From: Hypoxylon rubiginosum
Lineage: Eukaryota > Ascomycota > Sordariomycetes > Xylariales > Hypoxylaceae
Reading direction: 5' to 3'
NCBI GenBank assembly: GCA_902806565.1
Contig: CADCXA010000019.1
Location: 310,001-374,000, forward strand
Length of the DNA: 64,000 nt
Positions 1 to 12,429 of this stretch are shown here, piece after piece. Every line of letters begins with the position of its first letter. Position 1 is the first letter of the stretch. The notes under the pieces are model-generated. The model did no database searches. It saw only the letters and a list, made by a program, of their open reading frames with translations, and had not been told where the DNA came from. The position numbers were made by a program, and so were the translations under genes.

Positions 1-1481
1 GGATGACCAGTAAGGCAGACGATGTCCGTCTACCGTACAGTACCGTCGACCCTATCATGGGTGATCTCTACTCAATCTTGTGGGAGCCAGAGATGTTGAC
101 TAGCATGGGTGACACCATCAACATCCTAGCAACAGAGGTAAATGGGCTCGTATTTCTGTTTCGTACTCATCAGATAGCAAGCTAACGTGTGTAGGCCCTC
201 ACGCAAGGACTTCAACAAGTACTAGGCAGCACGATTCTAATCGGTCTGATGGCTGCCTTACAATTGCCAGTGGTCTTATCCAAGCTGACGTACTTGATCG
301 ACAACCCTTGGGCTGTATCTCTTGACCGGGCGTGGTCCGCCGGCCTCATTCTCGCAGACTCCCTAATCGATAGAAACTTGGGTACTCGACCGATTACCTT
401 GGTCGGTTACTCTCTTGGCTCGCGAGTCATCTTCGCCTGCCTACTGGAGCTCGCCCGAAAGGGTGCTTATGGATTAGTCCAGAATGTCTACATTTTCGGC
501 TCGCCCGTTGTAGTCAAGAAGGAGGAGTTCCTGAAGGCTCGTACCGTCGTGGCCGGTCGGTTTGTCAGTGGATACAACAGGGCAGATTGGATCTTGGGCT
601 ATCTCTTCCGTCTGACCAATGGCGGAATTCGCCGGATCGCGGGCCTAGCCCCCGTAGAGAATATACCCGGCTTGGAAAATATGGACTGTACGGAGTTCGT
701 TGTTGGTCACATGGAGTATCGCACAGCGATGCCTAGGCTCCTTAGGGAGTGCGGCTGGAGTGTCGAGAGCGACGAGTTCGGCGAGATCGAGGACCCAGAT
801 CCAGAACAGCATAGAGAGCGGCAGCGAGAACTCATCAGCGAAATCGAGGAAGCTCGCAAGGAACTAGAGAAAGAGGAGCCGTCCAAAAAGGGCGGATGGG
901 GCATCTTTAGTCGCAGGAAGAAGGCTGCACGCCAGGAATGGGAGGTGTACGAGGATAGCAGCAAGGGAGGGTTAGATGGACCCAGGACCGAAGATAAAGA
1001 GGGAAATAACCACGGCGTCTTATTCGATGTCGATGCGATCCGAGCGGAGTTGGCGAAAGATGACGAATTACAGCCGAGGGAGCTACAGTCGACGCTTCCG
1101 CCGATGAAACTTGACTTATCACCGCCGCCAGCATCAAATAACCCAAGAGACACTCTTCGTGAAACTAGGAGTGATGATGCGGTATTTAAAGGCTCTACAT
1201 TCGAGTATGGGCTATCTCAAGAACACACGCAGACCACGTTTCCATCCCGGGGGCTGGACTACCACACTCCCCTACCGCCAGACGACGAGATACAGATGAC
1301 ATTCGACACGGCATTCGTAGAGCATGCCAATCCACCGTCACCGCCCATGAAAGACTTGCCCCTGGCAAGGCCAGAGATCAAGACCGCACAGACGACACCT
1401 AACCTAGCGCTAGCGGACCCCTGGGCGGACGACGACGACGAGTTTGGTAAGGAGAAGGAGATCTCCATGACTTTTGCGTAG
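1..1481 (+). CDS. DUF726 (TMCO4/Mil1-like) alpha/beta-hydrolase-fold membrane-associated protein, 5' end missing
   Basis: Partial gene running in from the left edge. Exons are <3-137 and 195-1481. The 57-bp intron 138-194 has donor GTAAAT, a perfect GCTAACG branch site and acceptor TAG, and keeps the frame. The visible protein has a run starting PYSTVDPIMGDLYSI, then GLQQVLGSTILIGLM, then the nucleophile-elbow motif GYSLGSR (GxSxG type) and the segment VENIPGLENMDCTEFVVGHM. These are hallmarks of the DUF726 family (yeast Mil1, animal TMCO4). The C-terminal ~230 residues are acidic, charged and low in complexity: a predicted coiled coil (RQRELISEIEEARKELEKEE), then a disordered tail ending in a DDDDE stretch. 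The family is hydrolase-like but its substrate is not settled; yeast Mil1 is linked to clathrin adaptor AP-1 traffic. The fold assignment is firm and the catalytic role is inferred. Confidence 0.9.
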
Positions 1482-4400
1482 TCTATAATTAACCTTGTGG
1501 TTTTTTGGAGAGGCATTTGTAATCACATAATGCTCAACTATTTTCTTATCACCAAGCCTGGTGGTTCGCATACAACGGGGAACGCATGTATCGGCGTTTT
1601 TTGTGTTATTTTGAAAGTTATCATCATTCATTTTACCACTACCCATTGAAACATGCCTTTGAGGGGTTGGCCACCTACCTATTGTCACGCGCTACGATGT
1701 TTTGATGGCAGTGTTGGGGGCTGGCGGTTTGGGAATCGGAGACAGAGTCCGAAAGTCGTGTATTTAGTAAAGAGGTAATGGAAGGAGGCAGACTGAAGAT
1801 TAATGCATGGCAAATGTGTAGCTCTCAAGACATGACTTTAACATCAAGCGTCTAACCGACAGCCCGTGGTGGGTTAAGTGTTAGAATCAACTATATGATA
1901 TGGCATTTTCTTTCGAGGAGTTTCCTATGGCCTCGAGAGGCACTAAGGATACGAGATAGAAGGCTAGCTACGTATCGAAGCCCGGCATATAAGGCCGTAC
2001 CTAGATGGATGACATGGCGATATGATTGCTACTACTAGACTGCTAGTTTAGTACATCGCAGTGGGAAGGAAGAGGTGAGACAGACATTCTACTTGGATTG
2101 CCTCCAATGTTGTTTTATGTCATCGCGCTGCTTCAGTGCGTAGGATCATGCCTTAGAGTAGACACCGTCGAAAGATGATCAAGCCTTCGGGACCGACTTC
2201 ATACCTTGCACACACAGCTGGGCGATTTAGTGGCTTGGTGGCCATTCTAGCCCGAGCTTGCCAACCGTGGCGGATACGCCCCTTTTTGGGTCTATTGCCA
2301 ATTAACTAAGTACCTACCTACCTAGGAGGCAACTTGCCCTCGTCGTCAAAGCCAGTCAATCAAGCTGACGCAATCACTGAGTCCCATAACGCGCTGTCCT
2401 CGAATGGGTATGGACGAAAGGATATACCGTTAAGATAAACATTGGGGATATTGATTACTGGCTCTTACCTTCTAATATTAGACACATTTATGACCTCAAA
2501 CGTCGGTAGTGTTCCTGGTTAGCCAAGACTTTACATAGCTAGGTATCCTTCACTGGATCGACGGAACAAATACGAGCCAATATCGCGTTTATCACCAGCC
2601 CGGAAATCGAGCACACAGATATTTGAGACTCAGAGCTCGAAGCACTAGATCTGGACCGGATCAAAAATCACTGGTCCTAGCCTTGACATTATATGTCAAT
2701 CTAGGATGGCTTATCGATTGTTGCTGCCCTAGTGGGAAGTGGAAAGGATTTGCTCTTGAACGTTGGAGTGAAGCATATTGTCATATACATCAGAAAACTT
2801 AACATATACACCTGTATCCACGGCTCTTTTGCTTTGGAATTGTGATGGAAAATGATATATTGATACGTGATGATTTATATCGATGGCGTATCATAGGAGC
2901 CGGATAGAATTATGATACGCCATAGTTCTCTAGCTTGGTTAAAGTGAAGAAACATGCGTTTGTCAATAGCTTAAAATAATGACAACTACGAAGTACTGGA
3001 AAGAGAAACAACATGATAGTTGGCAGTTATACGTACAAAGTTGCTATTTATAACTCGGTTACCACTGGTGGAACTGACTACTGATCCTGCCACTCCTCTT
3101 CACCGGGCCTACGTGGAATATATCTCTTTTACTTCGCAGCTTCCAGAAAATCATCGTCCGCCATATTATTATTCTTCACGTGCTTGGAAGCGATCCCCCC
3201 TAGGTATGCTTCATTTAAGGTTGTAATGTGCTTCACTCCTTAGGCGAAGTGTTAATAGGAAAGCCTAACCCATAAATGTCATAAGAAAACTACGTTGGCT
3301 ACCTCGTTATAGAACTTCTTGTGCGCATGTATAGTATTATTCATTGTTAATAAGATTGACAGTTATGTATGAGAGTTTGTGTATTGGGGTTTGATATCTA
3401 ATGATGATTTTGTCCGATATGTAACGACTCGCCGCGGGTTTTTAATTCGACTCTATATTACGATTTGCCAATAATCAAGTAGCGTAATCAAGAAATATAC
3501 GAAGGATAATCTTCGAGTAGAACACCGACTAGACATCTTGGGTGATGTGATAAAAAAGCTGTCTTTATCCAGCTCGTGAGCATCCTGCTATCCTCTCCAC
3601 CACCTATACCTGCTTAAGGTAGACTGTTTCTGTAGTTCTTTATTTTAACGAATTTTTACCATGTGTAAGTGACTAGTTAAAATACGGTTGCAAATACATA
3701 AAATATGTAGGCAGATAGCCGTGATGTACATTCTGGCAGCCGACGTTGATGCGGAACTCACGTATTACGTAGCAGGGTAAATTGTTCTCTAGACTGATGA
3801 CTGGAGATATTCACGAGAAACATACCGCATTTGAGGCCATACGTAGGCACATATGGTTCTATGGACTTTCATGAATATCCTCTTCCGGATTGAGTAAATG
3901 AGCACCGGTATGCGGTGCCGTTTATATTCGGGGTCGGCGGGGCCGGCAAGTGCCGCACACGGATGCTATATACATAATGGTATGTACTTTACCTTATCTA
4001 AAACAGTATATCGTAATATATATGAGCTCTGAGAATCGTGGGGCGCATATGCATATATCAGCGCGACGTGTTGCAAGAACTGTGATATCGAAGTGCTACA
4101 CTGCTACCCTACTTATATCTAAATATACGTATGCTGCTTTGTTGAATCGAAAAGAGAGAATTACATCTCAAACAGCTCACATACCGCCAGTTGTGCCACA
4201 CATAAGTTGTGTACTGATACAGTAAGATGGTCTGGATAAGACTGACCTGACTGATCAGAGGAGTAGAAAAGGATGTGGTCTAATGTAGGGAGGTTACGTA
4301 GACGGCGTTGCTATTTTTGCACTGTAAGGCTTAGGTAATAAAGAAGGGGGTTACTCTCAATGTCACGTTTGTTTTACTGCCCAAATGGATTGGACGGGTA

Positions 4401-6072
4401 GACAGGTACATATAGGTAGGTACGTACCCCATGTAAGGCGCTAAGACGCTAAACCTGCCAAGGGTTTGTCTGATCAGCCGCAGTCTAAACTTTTTTTATT
4501 TCTGGCTCAGCCCCCGTTTTTCGTCTGACATACAGAGACGGGGATGTCCACCCGGCTGGCGCTCTTCATTAGTCCTTCTCTTCTTTTTTCATCAGGGCCG
4601 AATATCGTTCTTCAAGTGGGAGCAAATTCACCGATGGCTGGCTACAGATTCCGAGACACTACCGAGCGTTGTTGTTTGGTTGGCAGGCAGGTAGGTTGGG
4701 TCCAAACATTTCATCTATACACGACGACGTCACTCGTCCGCCTCAGTCAGGAGTCTGCAGATATCCCAAACCATCGGTTGCTGGCAAACATTGGCCCCCC
4801 CAAGGTGACTCTCGACACCCTAGTCCCTAGTCCTAAAGGATCTAGAACCCTTCACTTTTCTGTACCTTGTCGTCAGACGGGCGGCGTTGTCAGCAAGCCT
4901 TGAGCCAATCATGCTCATTGATTCGGTCAGGTTGCGGATCCCATTCCAATATTCAAAAGTTCCATTTACCTAGCCGCTCTGCTCATTCACTCTCAAGCAC
5001 TGTTGTCCCCCGGGCCGCCTTATGTACACGAGACAGCCCTAAGACCGGGTGGTATTATACCACGGCAATCATTGTCTATTCCTAGCGATTTGCAGCTGGA
5101 ATTGACAGAATTATCACCTCGATACAACGCATTTCATGCGCAAACCCTCGTGGGTTCAACCTTACTTTGGGGTACATTTTATCCACCCTCGTGGAATTTG
5201 GCCGAGTACGCGCACAGATCATGACACAGTATAACATCATAAGCTTAACCAGGCCTATAATGATTCTCGAAAAAGGTTCACCGAGCGGAGGGCCCACGCT
5301 CGAGAGGGAATTCAGTTCGCATTGAGCATGACCCAAAGCTGGAATTTTTAGTCCATTGGGACCAATCCTTTGAGAATTCCTAGCTTGCAGCGCGACAGGC
5401 TGGGCGAAGAACAGGGGGGTTATCTAGCCCCCATAGAGCATTAGGCTGGTTGCTGGTTGCTGGTTGCTGGTTAGCTGGCTCCAATGTTCCGCAATGCCTT
5501 ACGAATAGAGGCACAAACAGGTTTGGTTTAACGACTGGCGTTGACCTCTTCACAGTACGGGCTCCGTGCTGTAGATTAGTAGATTGGCAATAGCAGTTGG
5601 ATGGTGCCATCCATCCTCTCTAGTCTCCACCAGATGGTTTTAGAGGCGCAGTTATGGCTCCGTGGCTGACTGCATGTGTTGGGTCTGGTCGTTGGCGCGC
5701 ACTTGTGACAATCAACCAGACCCGCACTGCTTCATCCAACTCCCCTAGCGGGCGCAGCTGAGAAGCTGACAGGCCGTGCTAGTGCCAAACCCCCCTGCTT
5801 CCTTGACTGTTTTCCTTCCTACTCCCTCGTGCCCATTCGATTCTCCTCATTTGTTCCGAATGTTTCTTCGTTTTGGGCTTTGTTTTGGTGCTTTTCAACC
5901 TAGATTCGGGCTGCGTCGCTTCGTGCAACGTACATCAACACAAACGCGAAGGCAAACGCGCTTGGCTCGGTCGTGATACCCTCACGGTTTGGGTATCTAT
6001 TGGAGGCTTGGATGTATTTGGGCTCCTGGGAATTGCACCGACGACGATAGCCCGATATTTGCTCACTCAACA
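1482..6072. other. Long intergenic region, no gene seen
   Basis: About 4.6 kb with no open frame that looks coding; the short frames here have poor composition and no splice logic. The middle (about 2400-4300) is clearly more AT-rich than the flanks. A TACCTACCTACCTAGG run lies at 2311-2326 and a related TAGGTAGGTACGTACC run near 4413-4428. A short TTGCTGG direct repeat lies around 5448-5470. The last ~300 bp before 6073 are pyrimidine-rich, as expected for a fungal promoter. Confidence 0.6.
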
Positions 6073-7424
6073 ATGCGGCTAGATGTTCCGATATTCGGGA
6101 TCCTGACCTGCTTGGCGGGATTGGTGATAGCACAGGACGGCGATGACGACCATAGCAGCGGAGGCATGTCAAGTGATGGTGGCGCGACGGCGACGACAAC
6201 TTCCTCACCGAATTTAGTTATCGAAGTGCAATCTCTACCGACGTATCCCGTTTACGTAGCAGGCACCGGAAACAGGACCATAACGTACAATAAGGAGTCG
6301 GGCATCACAAACTTGACCGTTATCGCTGTCAACCTTAAGCGATTCGATGACAATGTGACCATTGCCGAAGGAGTGAAGGAGTCTACTAACACGGGCACGA
6401 GCTTCGGCGCCGTGTTTCACTCAGATGAGGGGGCCGTAGGACGGAGGCAAGGCCCAATGCCGTTGCCACCATTCACATTTCCGAGTATGATGAACTACAA
6501 ATCGCCGACCGTTGGAGCTTGAGATACTAACAAGCTGAGATAGTGACCGAAGATAGTGTTACCCTTCTGGTTAGTACTGATTTGGCCGAATACGGAAGCA
6601 ACAACATCGGCCAGCCCTTGTTTTATGAATTCCAGTGGGAGAACTCTACATCCAAGGGCTCCAGCTATAGTCAACTCATTGTAGTTACTACCCAAAGTGA
6701 AATTCAGGATGCTTCCAATGCCATCAAAGAAACGGGAAAGGAGACAGGTCCAGCACTGCCGGAGGTCATCACTGAATCATCCTCTAGCGAAGACCCGACA
6801 AGTTCGACGACTACCCCTACTCCCGCCGCGGCGACGTCGGTAGAAGTTGCGACGTCGAATGCTTCCTCGGGTGGTGGTGGGCTGAGTACGGGCGCCATAG
6901 CGGGCATCGCGGTGGGCTGCAGCGTAGCGGGTCTCCTGATTATCGCGTTCCTCGTCTGGTTCTTTTTCTTCCGCCGCCGCAGCAGCCGCGAACGCGTCCG
7001 CGGCACCGACTTCGCAGCCGACTCGGGCACGCACGCCATGATGCCCGACAAGGAGGTGGTCGGCATGTCCCAGTCGTCACCGCACTCGGCCTTCGCCGAC
7101 GACGGCGGACGCCTGCACGACCCCCAACGCCGCAGCGCGGCGCCCGGCGACGACGCTACCTCCTTCGCGCCGTACTCGGACCGGGGGCGCTCCGCGTCAC
7201 CGGCGGGCGCCGCGTTCGCGACGACGGCTCACAACAACCACAGCCAGACGGACGTGGCGAACACGTCGAGACCGCCTTCGCCGCTATTCCAGACGCGGTA
7301 CGCGCATCTGATCGAGGAGGGCATGACGGAAGACGAGATCCGGCGGCTCGAGGAGGAGGAGCGGCATCTGGACGCCGCCATCGAGGACGCGGGCCGCAGC
7401 AGCCGATTGACGCATCAGTCATGA
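6073..7424 (+). CDS. Secreted/anchored single-span membrane protein with Ser/Thr-rich stalk (Mid2/WSC-like topology)
   Basis: Exons 6073-6484 and 6544-7424, 430 aa. The 59-bp intron 6485-6543 has donor GTATGA, a perfect TACTAAC branch site and acceptor TAG; joining makes an ATG codon across the junction and continues the frame. The start at 6073 was chosen because it opens directly into a signal peptide (MRLDVPIFGILTCLAGLVIA). Then come an extracellular domain with several N-glycosylation sequons (NRT, NLT, NVT, NST), a Ser/Thr/Pro-rich stalk, a glycine patch, one membrane span at about residues 256-280 and an RRRSSRER stop-transfer signal. The cytoplasmic tail is disordered and ends in an acidic helix (EEGMTEDEIRRLEEEERHLD). 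The topology matches fungal cell-wall stress sensors, but there is no WSC cysteine domain, so the sensor role is an inference from shape only. Confidence 0.75.
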
Positions 7425-8421
7425 CACAGGAACGCTTGAAATGCTAACTCTCATGAGACGGCGGTGTTCCGGGTGTTCTTTTATCGACTGTCTATCTAGC
7501 TGCCCTCTTTGCTAAACGCTTTTAGCGAGGGCAACCCACTGGGGGTTTTTTCCGGAGTTCTGAGGGAAATATCATCATTATATCATACTAATTCATATCA
7601 TCCATGTATGTATGTATGTCTGTGTTTCTGTGTTTCGGTTTTATGTGAAAGAGAAAAAGACGAGCGAGAAAAGAGTATCGAGTACCCCCTTACGCGTATG
7701 TATATGATTTGTGTACAGTCGTTACCCCTTTTTTGGCTGGACTACCTTCTGGTAGCGGATGAGAAAAAAATAAGGCCTCGTGAGCTTGCGAGGTTGGATA
7801 GAAGGGGAGGGGGCTTTGCGAATACCATATGGAGTATCATCGCTCAGTCGCTATTGTAGTTGAATAAAACTAGCGACAAGATGTGAACATTCGAGGTTCT
7901 AACTGGATATGTGTGACCCTGGTGGAAAACTTAGTCATAAATTAGTAACCGAGATATAAGGATGACCTGAGAATTCTACAGATTCTAGGAATCTGTTCTG
8001 TCACAAGGGTAAAAGGTGATCAAGCCTAATCTACCCCTTGAGTTGCTATGTAAGAACATCTAACATTGACGTGACAAATTATTTACACACGAGGCACTGA
8101 AAGTTACCCAGGTATGTTTACTATGAATTTCAGCTACTAATCTCATAAGTGCTCAGCAGAGTGAGAAGAATGTAGACTGATACGTTCTTGTTTAACGTGC
8201 CCGCCAGGCTCGCGAGATCCGTGAAGTCATACACACATCTTATAGTATTACAACGGGATGTCTGTCCTCTCCCGGCTGCTGCTATAATAAACACAAATAT
8301 GCCATAACAAGTTGAAGTTTTTTCTCTCCCCAGCATCAAACAACTTTTGTAACGGACCTTCTTCTTTTCCCTTGTATAAATCATGACTCTCCCAAGCCAT
8401 ACGGAGAGTGTATATCGAGAC
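7425..8421. other. Convergent intergenic region
   Basis: Space between two genes that end toward each other: the membrane protein on plus and TVP23 on minus. It holds both 3' untranslated regions, an ATGT microsatellite at about 7603-7620 and A/T-rich stretches. I see no convincing gene. Confidence 0.6.
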
Positions 8422-9290
8422 TTATGAGCGACCAAAGGTGAAGAGGCGGCCGAACATGTTGCTCGCGAGGCTCCCAGCGAGGTTGCCCGAGTAGAGGGCG
8501 CTGCCGGCGATGTTGGAGGCCTGGCTGAACTTGTCGCAGCGCGAGAAGGCGAGGCTGTTCGTTATAGTCAGGGTGATGGCGATGGCTGTTTATTTATTCC
8601 TATTAGCTTTTCTCTTCTCTTTCTCTCTCTTCTTCTTCTTCTTCTTCTCTCTCTCTCTCTTCTTCTTCTTCTTCTCCCATTTTCCCATCTCATTTCTTTT
8701 GCGATTCAAGGAGAGAGGGACGGAGGAAAACTCACCGACGAGAGGCAGCCACATGAACTTGAGGCGGACGAGGGCGAGGATGGCGAGGGCGACCCAGAGG
8801 ACGGGCTGGGCGTAGATGGCGAGCCAGAAGAAGCGGCTGTCGGTGGGGTTGATGGACCTCGTGGCCGGGTCGCTGCTCTCGAAGACCCAGCGGCTGTCGC
8901 CCGAGGACGGGTCGACCTCGTTCCACCACCGCAGCCCGACGAGGCGCCGCCCGGCGATGTTCTTGAGGTAGTAGAAGTCGGCCGCCAGCAGCAGGATCGT
9001 GATGATGAAGATCATCACCATGTTGTCCGTGAAGATGACGCCGAAGAGGTAGACTAGGAGCGATGCTAAGGTGTGTGCGCGCGCAAGGGGCGCATAGATG
9101 TTAGTGAGGAGCGCGCGAGTGAAGAATAGGTAGCATAGCTGTGGAATGGGCAGAATGGGCTACGGGAACGGGGTTGGACTCTCGGGCAAGACGACTTACA
9201 GACTCGAAAGGCGAGGAAGGTTAGCAGCGTGATGGGGTGGGAGCTGAGGCGCCAGCTCAGCGAGCCCTGGGAAGGCTGCGCCGATTCCAT
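8422..9290 (-). CDS. TVP23: Golgi apparatus membrane protein TVP23
   Basis: Three exons on the minus strand: 9290-9200, 9065-8736 and 8585-8422, giving 194 aa. Donors are GTAAGT and GTGAGT; acceptors are TAG and CAG; both junctions are phase 1. The protein starts [20 protein letters not shown] and carries the family core: [53 protein letters not shown] and [20 protein letters not shown]. It ends with [20 protein letters not shown]. Four membrane spans are evident and the length matches fungal TVP23. The family sits in late-Golgi membranes, where yeast Tvp23 works with Yip4/Yip5 in vesicle traffic. The second intron is unusual in being almost wholly made of GA/GAA repeats on the coding strand. 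Confidence 0.95.
8609..8677. repeat. CT/TTC microsatellite inside TVP23 intron 2
   Basis: Plus strand shows alternating TTC and CT tracts with almost no purines; the pre-mRNA of TVP23 therefore has a GAA/GA-rich intron. The tract fills roughly half of the 150-bp intron. Confidence 0.85.
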
Positions 9291-9883
9291 TTGGAGCGCT
9301 GTGTTTTTATTCCTTCTTAATTGTCTCGTATGTGAAAAAAGAGAGCGAAGTTGTTCAATTGTACATTGCTTTTTTTCTTCTTCGTTCGGACTCGACGATC
9401 CCAGAGACAAGTTCTCCCCGTGTTAGGTGTTAGTTGAATGGGCTGGTGGGAAGCTCTTCCCCCGTTGAAGCGTTGAAGCGTTGAAGCTACGGTAGCGGGA
9501 TGCAGGTGGCTTTAGGTAACCATAGACGGGGGACAGGGGTTGCGTTGTTCCGACATTGCTGTCTGCCTGTTCAATTTGCGGCTTCGAGTACTGCATAGAC
9601 TCGTAGTGTGCATACAGTTACGCCCGGTTAATTTATTTCCGTATGTCTTTAACATGGAATATTTCACATATGGTGGGCTAGGTATACTTGTAGCTTTGTA
9701 GCTATTTATATTTCACCGGTTCGACTACCTACATGTAGGTATGAAGTATATGCCTAAAGAATGGCCGCTCTTATTTATAAAGAAATGCTTGTATGAGTTT
9801 GTATACAAGGCCTTTTCAATATCTTATGACACCCGCTTCATGCAAGCCACCGATCGAATTATGCATGTCCCTCCTCTCAGCTC
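9291..9883. other. Intergenic region between TVP23 and DUF3445 genes
   Basis: Contains the TVP23 promoter side and the 3' side of the DUF3445 gene. Three direct copies of CGTTGAAG lie at 9463-9486, and an inverted CTACCTACATGTAGGTA motif at 9725-9741. No gene seen. Confidence 0.55.
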
Positions 9884-11260
9884 TCAGTAGGGGTAGGCTC
9901 GGACTTCATCTTCCCGGCTGAGATCCAGCCCCCTTTCTACCTGCTCCTCGTGCTTCTTGTCCAAATATTCGAGCAGCACCTCCCCGTACCTCTCCTTCCC
10001 CTTATACCTGCTCACGTCGTCTCCCCAGCTCCGCACCGCGCTCGCCAGCCGCCCCGGCACGTAGTCCTCCTCGGCGATATCCGTGATCGGGTGGAAGTAG
10101 GTGCGGATGGTGAACACGACGCCGCCGGACTTGGGCAGCCGGCGCAGGGTCTGCCGCTCGGAGCGGAAGTAGTGGTGCTCGACCGCGCGGTTCTTCTCCG
10201 CCGTGCCCCAGCTGACCTCGGGCGCGTCCTCGGACCCGATGCTCCAGGACCAGCCGAGGTCGTCGTCGACCTGCAGGAAGTAGTTGTTGCGCGCCACCAT
10301 CTCCTCGGGCTTGAGGCGCCGGAAGAAATTCAGCATCCCCTTCTCGAGCTTCTCCCGGAACTGCGGCACGTCCCCCGACGTGTGGATCTCCGACAGCCGC
10401 ATCCCGTACTTGTCCTCGAGCCGCCAGAACCCGGGCAGCAGCACCGCCCCCGCCAGCAGGTAGTACTCGCTGTCCGGCCGCTCGATCATGATGGCCAGGT
10501 CGTCCTGCGTTAGCCGCGCGCACGTCTGCATCGGGTCCTCTGGCAGCGGCCGCGTCACGATGTCGAAGCTCTCCCCTGACCATAGGTTGTCGAGGCCCAC
10601 GGCCGTGCGTCGGTACAGCGACGGGTACCGCGCCGGCAGGTAGTCGGTTAGATCCTCAAGCAGCTCGATGGCGGCCGGGTACGCCTCGGACGCTGTCCTG
10701 CAGCACTTGTGGCCGCGCTCCTTGATTCGCCGCGCCTTATCCGCGTGGTAACGCGGGTAATGGTTGTCCAGCTCAATCCAGTCGACGTGCTTCATCGACC
10801 GCAGGCCCATCGTCACATTGTACTTAGGCCCGTAACGGAATGGCCGGTACGGAAGAGGCTTCGTGTGCTCGACCGACCAGCCCGGATACGGATCCGGCTT
10901 GGGCATTTGGAAGTCGGATGGCGTCCACTTCCCCCATTCTCGCCCTTGGTTTTTGGGAGTGCCGCCGCTCTTTGACGCCGCCTTCTCAAGCGCTGGAGTG
11001 GTGGGCGTGGAAGGTCGTGCAGCGGCTTGACTAAGCCTCCGTTTGCGCACGATGTATGCTGTCGCCGTGGCGAATAACAGGAAGACGAGAGCAGTAGCGT
11101 AGGCAGATTCCTTGGAGAGGGCTTGGACAGGGAACCTAGCCACGAACTCTTTTATTTTCACGGCACAATCGTCGCTTGACTGACGAAGCCCTTCATACGT
11201 CTCGCTGACACGCCTGGAAACTTGGGCCTGCGCCCGCTCGAAGATTACGGACGATGTCAT
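9884..11260 (-). CDS. Membrane-anchored DUF3445 / HODM alpha-subunit-like protein
   Basis: Single-exon frame of 458 aa. Residues 53-71 (AYATALVFLLFATATAYIV) form an N-terminal anchor followed by RKRR, so the body probably faces the cytosol. The rest matches the DUF3445 family (haem-dependent oxidative N-demethylase alpha-subunit-like): WIELDNHYPRYHADKARRI, LTQDDLAIMIE, LLAGAVLLPGFWRLEDKYGM, VARNNYFLQVDDDLGWSWSI and FTIRTYFHPI. Bacterial HODM uses haem to remove N-methyl groups from dimethylamine; the substrate of the fungal anchored forms is not known to me. GC is high in the body and the codons look native. The start is the first in-frame ATG and puts the anchor near the N-terminus. Family call strong, function inferred. 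Confidence 0.88.
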   Translation of the reverse strand: MTSSVIFERAQAQVSRRVSETYEGLRQSSDDCAVKIKEFVARFPVQALSKESAYATALVFLLFATATAYIVRKRRLSQAAARPSTPTTPALEKAASKSGGTPKNQGREWGKWTPSDFQMPKPDPYPGWSVEHTKPLPYRPFRYGPKYNVTMGLRSMKHVDWIELDNHYPRYHADKARRIKERGHKCCRTASEAYPAAIELLEDLTDYLPARYPSLYRRTAVGLDNLWSGESFDIVTRPLPEDPMQTCARLTQDDLAIMIERPDSEYYLLAGAVLLPGFWRLEDKYGMRLSEIHTSGDVPQFREKLEKGMLNFFRRLKPEEMVARNNYFLQVDDDLGWSWSIGSEDAPEVSWGTAEKNRAVEHHYFRSERQTLRRLPKSGGVVFTIRTYFHPITDIAEEDYVPGRLASAVRSWGDDVSRYKGKERYGEVLLEYLDKKHEEQVERGLDLSREDEVRAYPY

Positions 11261-12429
11261 ATCTGCAATAGGTAATATGTGCTGCGTTGGTGGTGCATAT
11301 AACGGTATTCAAGACAGACCCGTGTTACCGATACCCTCTCGAGCGCAAGATCAGATACACTATATGTCTGAAGGGATGACCATCTACCAAGGTATTTAGA
11401 TATATACAAGATGCGGTCTTGGACTCTTGGCTATTGCACCGTTCTCGGCCGCGTCCACGTGCTGCGAGGAGTACATATGCTACGACGATGGGCACATCTT
11501 TCCGAACTGGCTAGATTTCAAGGTGAAGATCATCCAATTGCGAAGACTGAGCTGACAGGCCTGGGATGGGAGATATCTCGGGCTTGAGGCCGAGTGTCTA
11601 GTGTAGACTTGTCGTCTACCCCCGTTCTCGGCCGCATCACTAGCGGCGGCAGAGGAGATAAGATTTGCGACTCAGGAGATAGCGAGCGCATGGTAGGCTG
11701 AACTGGCTGAGTTATGGCCCTATCAGATCGAACACGTATGGAGGTTATGTAAGGAGATTCTTCCCTGGCTTCCAGGGCAACGATAGACTAAGCGTATAAG
11801 ACATGTACGTGATGCAATCTTCCCCGCCGTGGAGATAGGGGTGAGTTAGAGCCATCCAGTCATGTCACAGCCCCTTATCGCTTTCGGCTCTAGTGATAAG
11901 GTATACCTACCTCGTTCCCCGCAACGTTCATCTACAATCTAACATGTAAACCAGATACCTTCAATAACTTGCTTGATGTATGTCGTATAGGCCCATCTTT
12001 TTTTACTAGTATCATGTCATGTCATGTCGTGTCATGTCATATGGAAGATACCTAAACGGCTCTGACGTTTTCGGAGAATGGCGTAAAAGCGCTAGATATC
12101 CTAGGTACCCAAGTTAAGTGTGTTTATAGACTGTTGACTTATATGAAACTCCTACATGTACTCAGAGTTGACAATTTGACAGAGGTATATAGGAATGAGC
12201 GAAGGTTTGCCCATCACCGCCCCTTTCTTTAAAGTCAAGCCTTAACATGTACATTGATATAATTGTTCATCGACAGAGTCTAGCCTATAGAATCCTGTCG
12301 GTCTAGTTAAATACGGTTTAGAACCTACGTAAGTGCATCTAGGACTGAGAGAATGGATGATGTTTAATGTTTAACTCCTATCATTAATAGGCAATTACAA
12401 TTCCCGACACTGCCACTCAGAGCTAGAGC
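11261..12429. other. Intergenic region upstream of DUF3445 gene
   Basis: No gene seen. A 14-bp string CCGTTCTCGGCCGC occurs twice (about 11441 and 11622). A run of ATGTC pentamers lies at 12012-12040 with one unit changed. The sequence becomes more AT-rich toward 12400. Confidence 0.5.

Noticed and set aside
6543..7424. Second frame of the membrane protein as a separate gene starting with GTG
   Set aside because: A perfect intron (GTATGA, TACTAAC, TAG) joins it to the upstream signal-peptide exon.
9950..10975. Long frames on the plus strand, and a second minus-strand frame, across the DUF3445 gene
   Set aside because: Shadows of a high-GC coding region; Arg/Pro/Ala-rich composition and no domain, while the 458-aa frame has clear family motifs.
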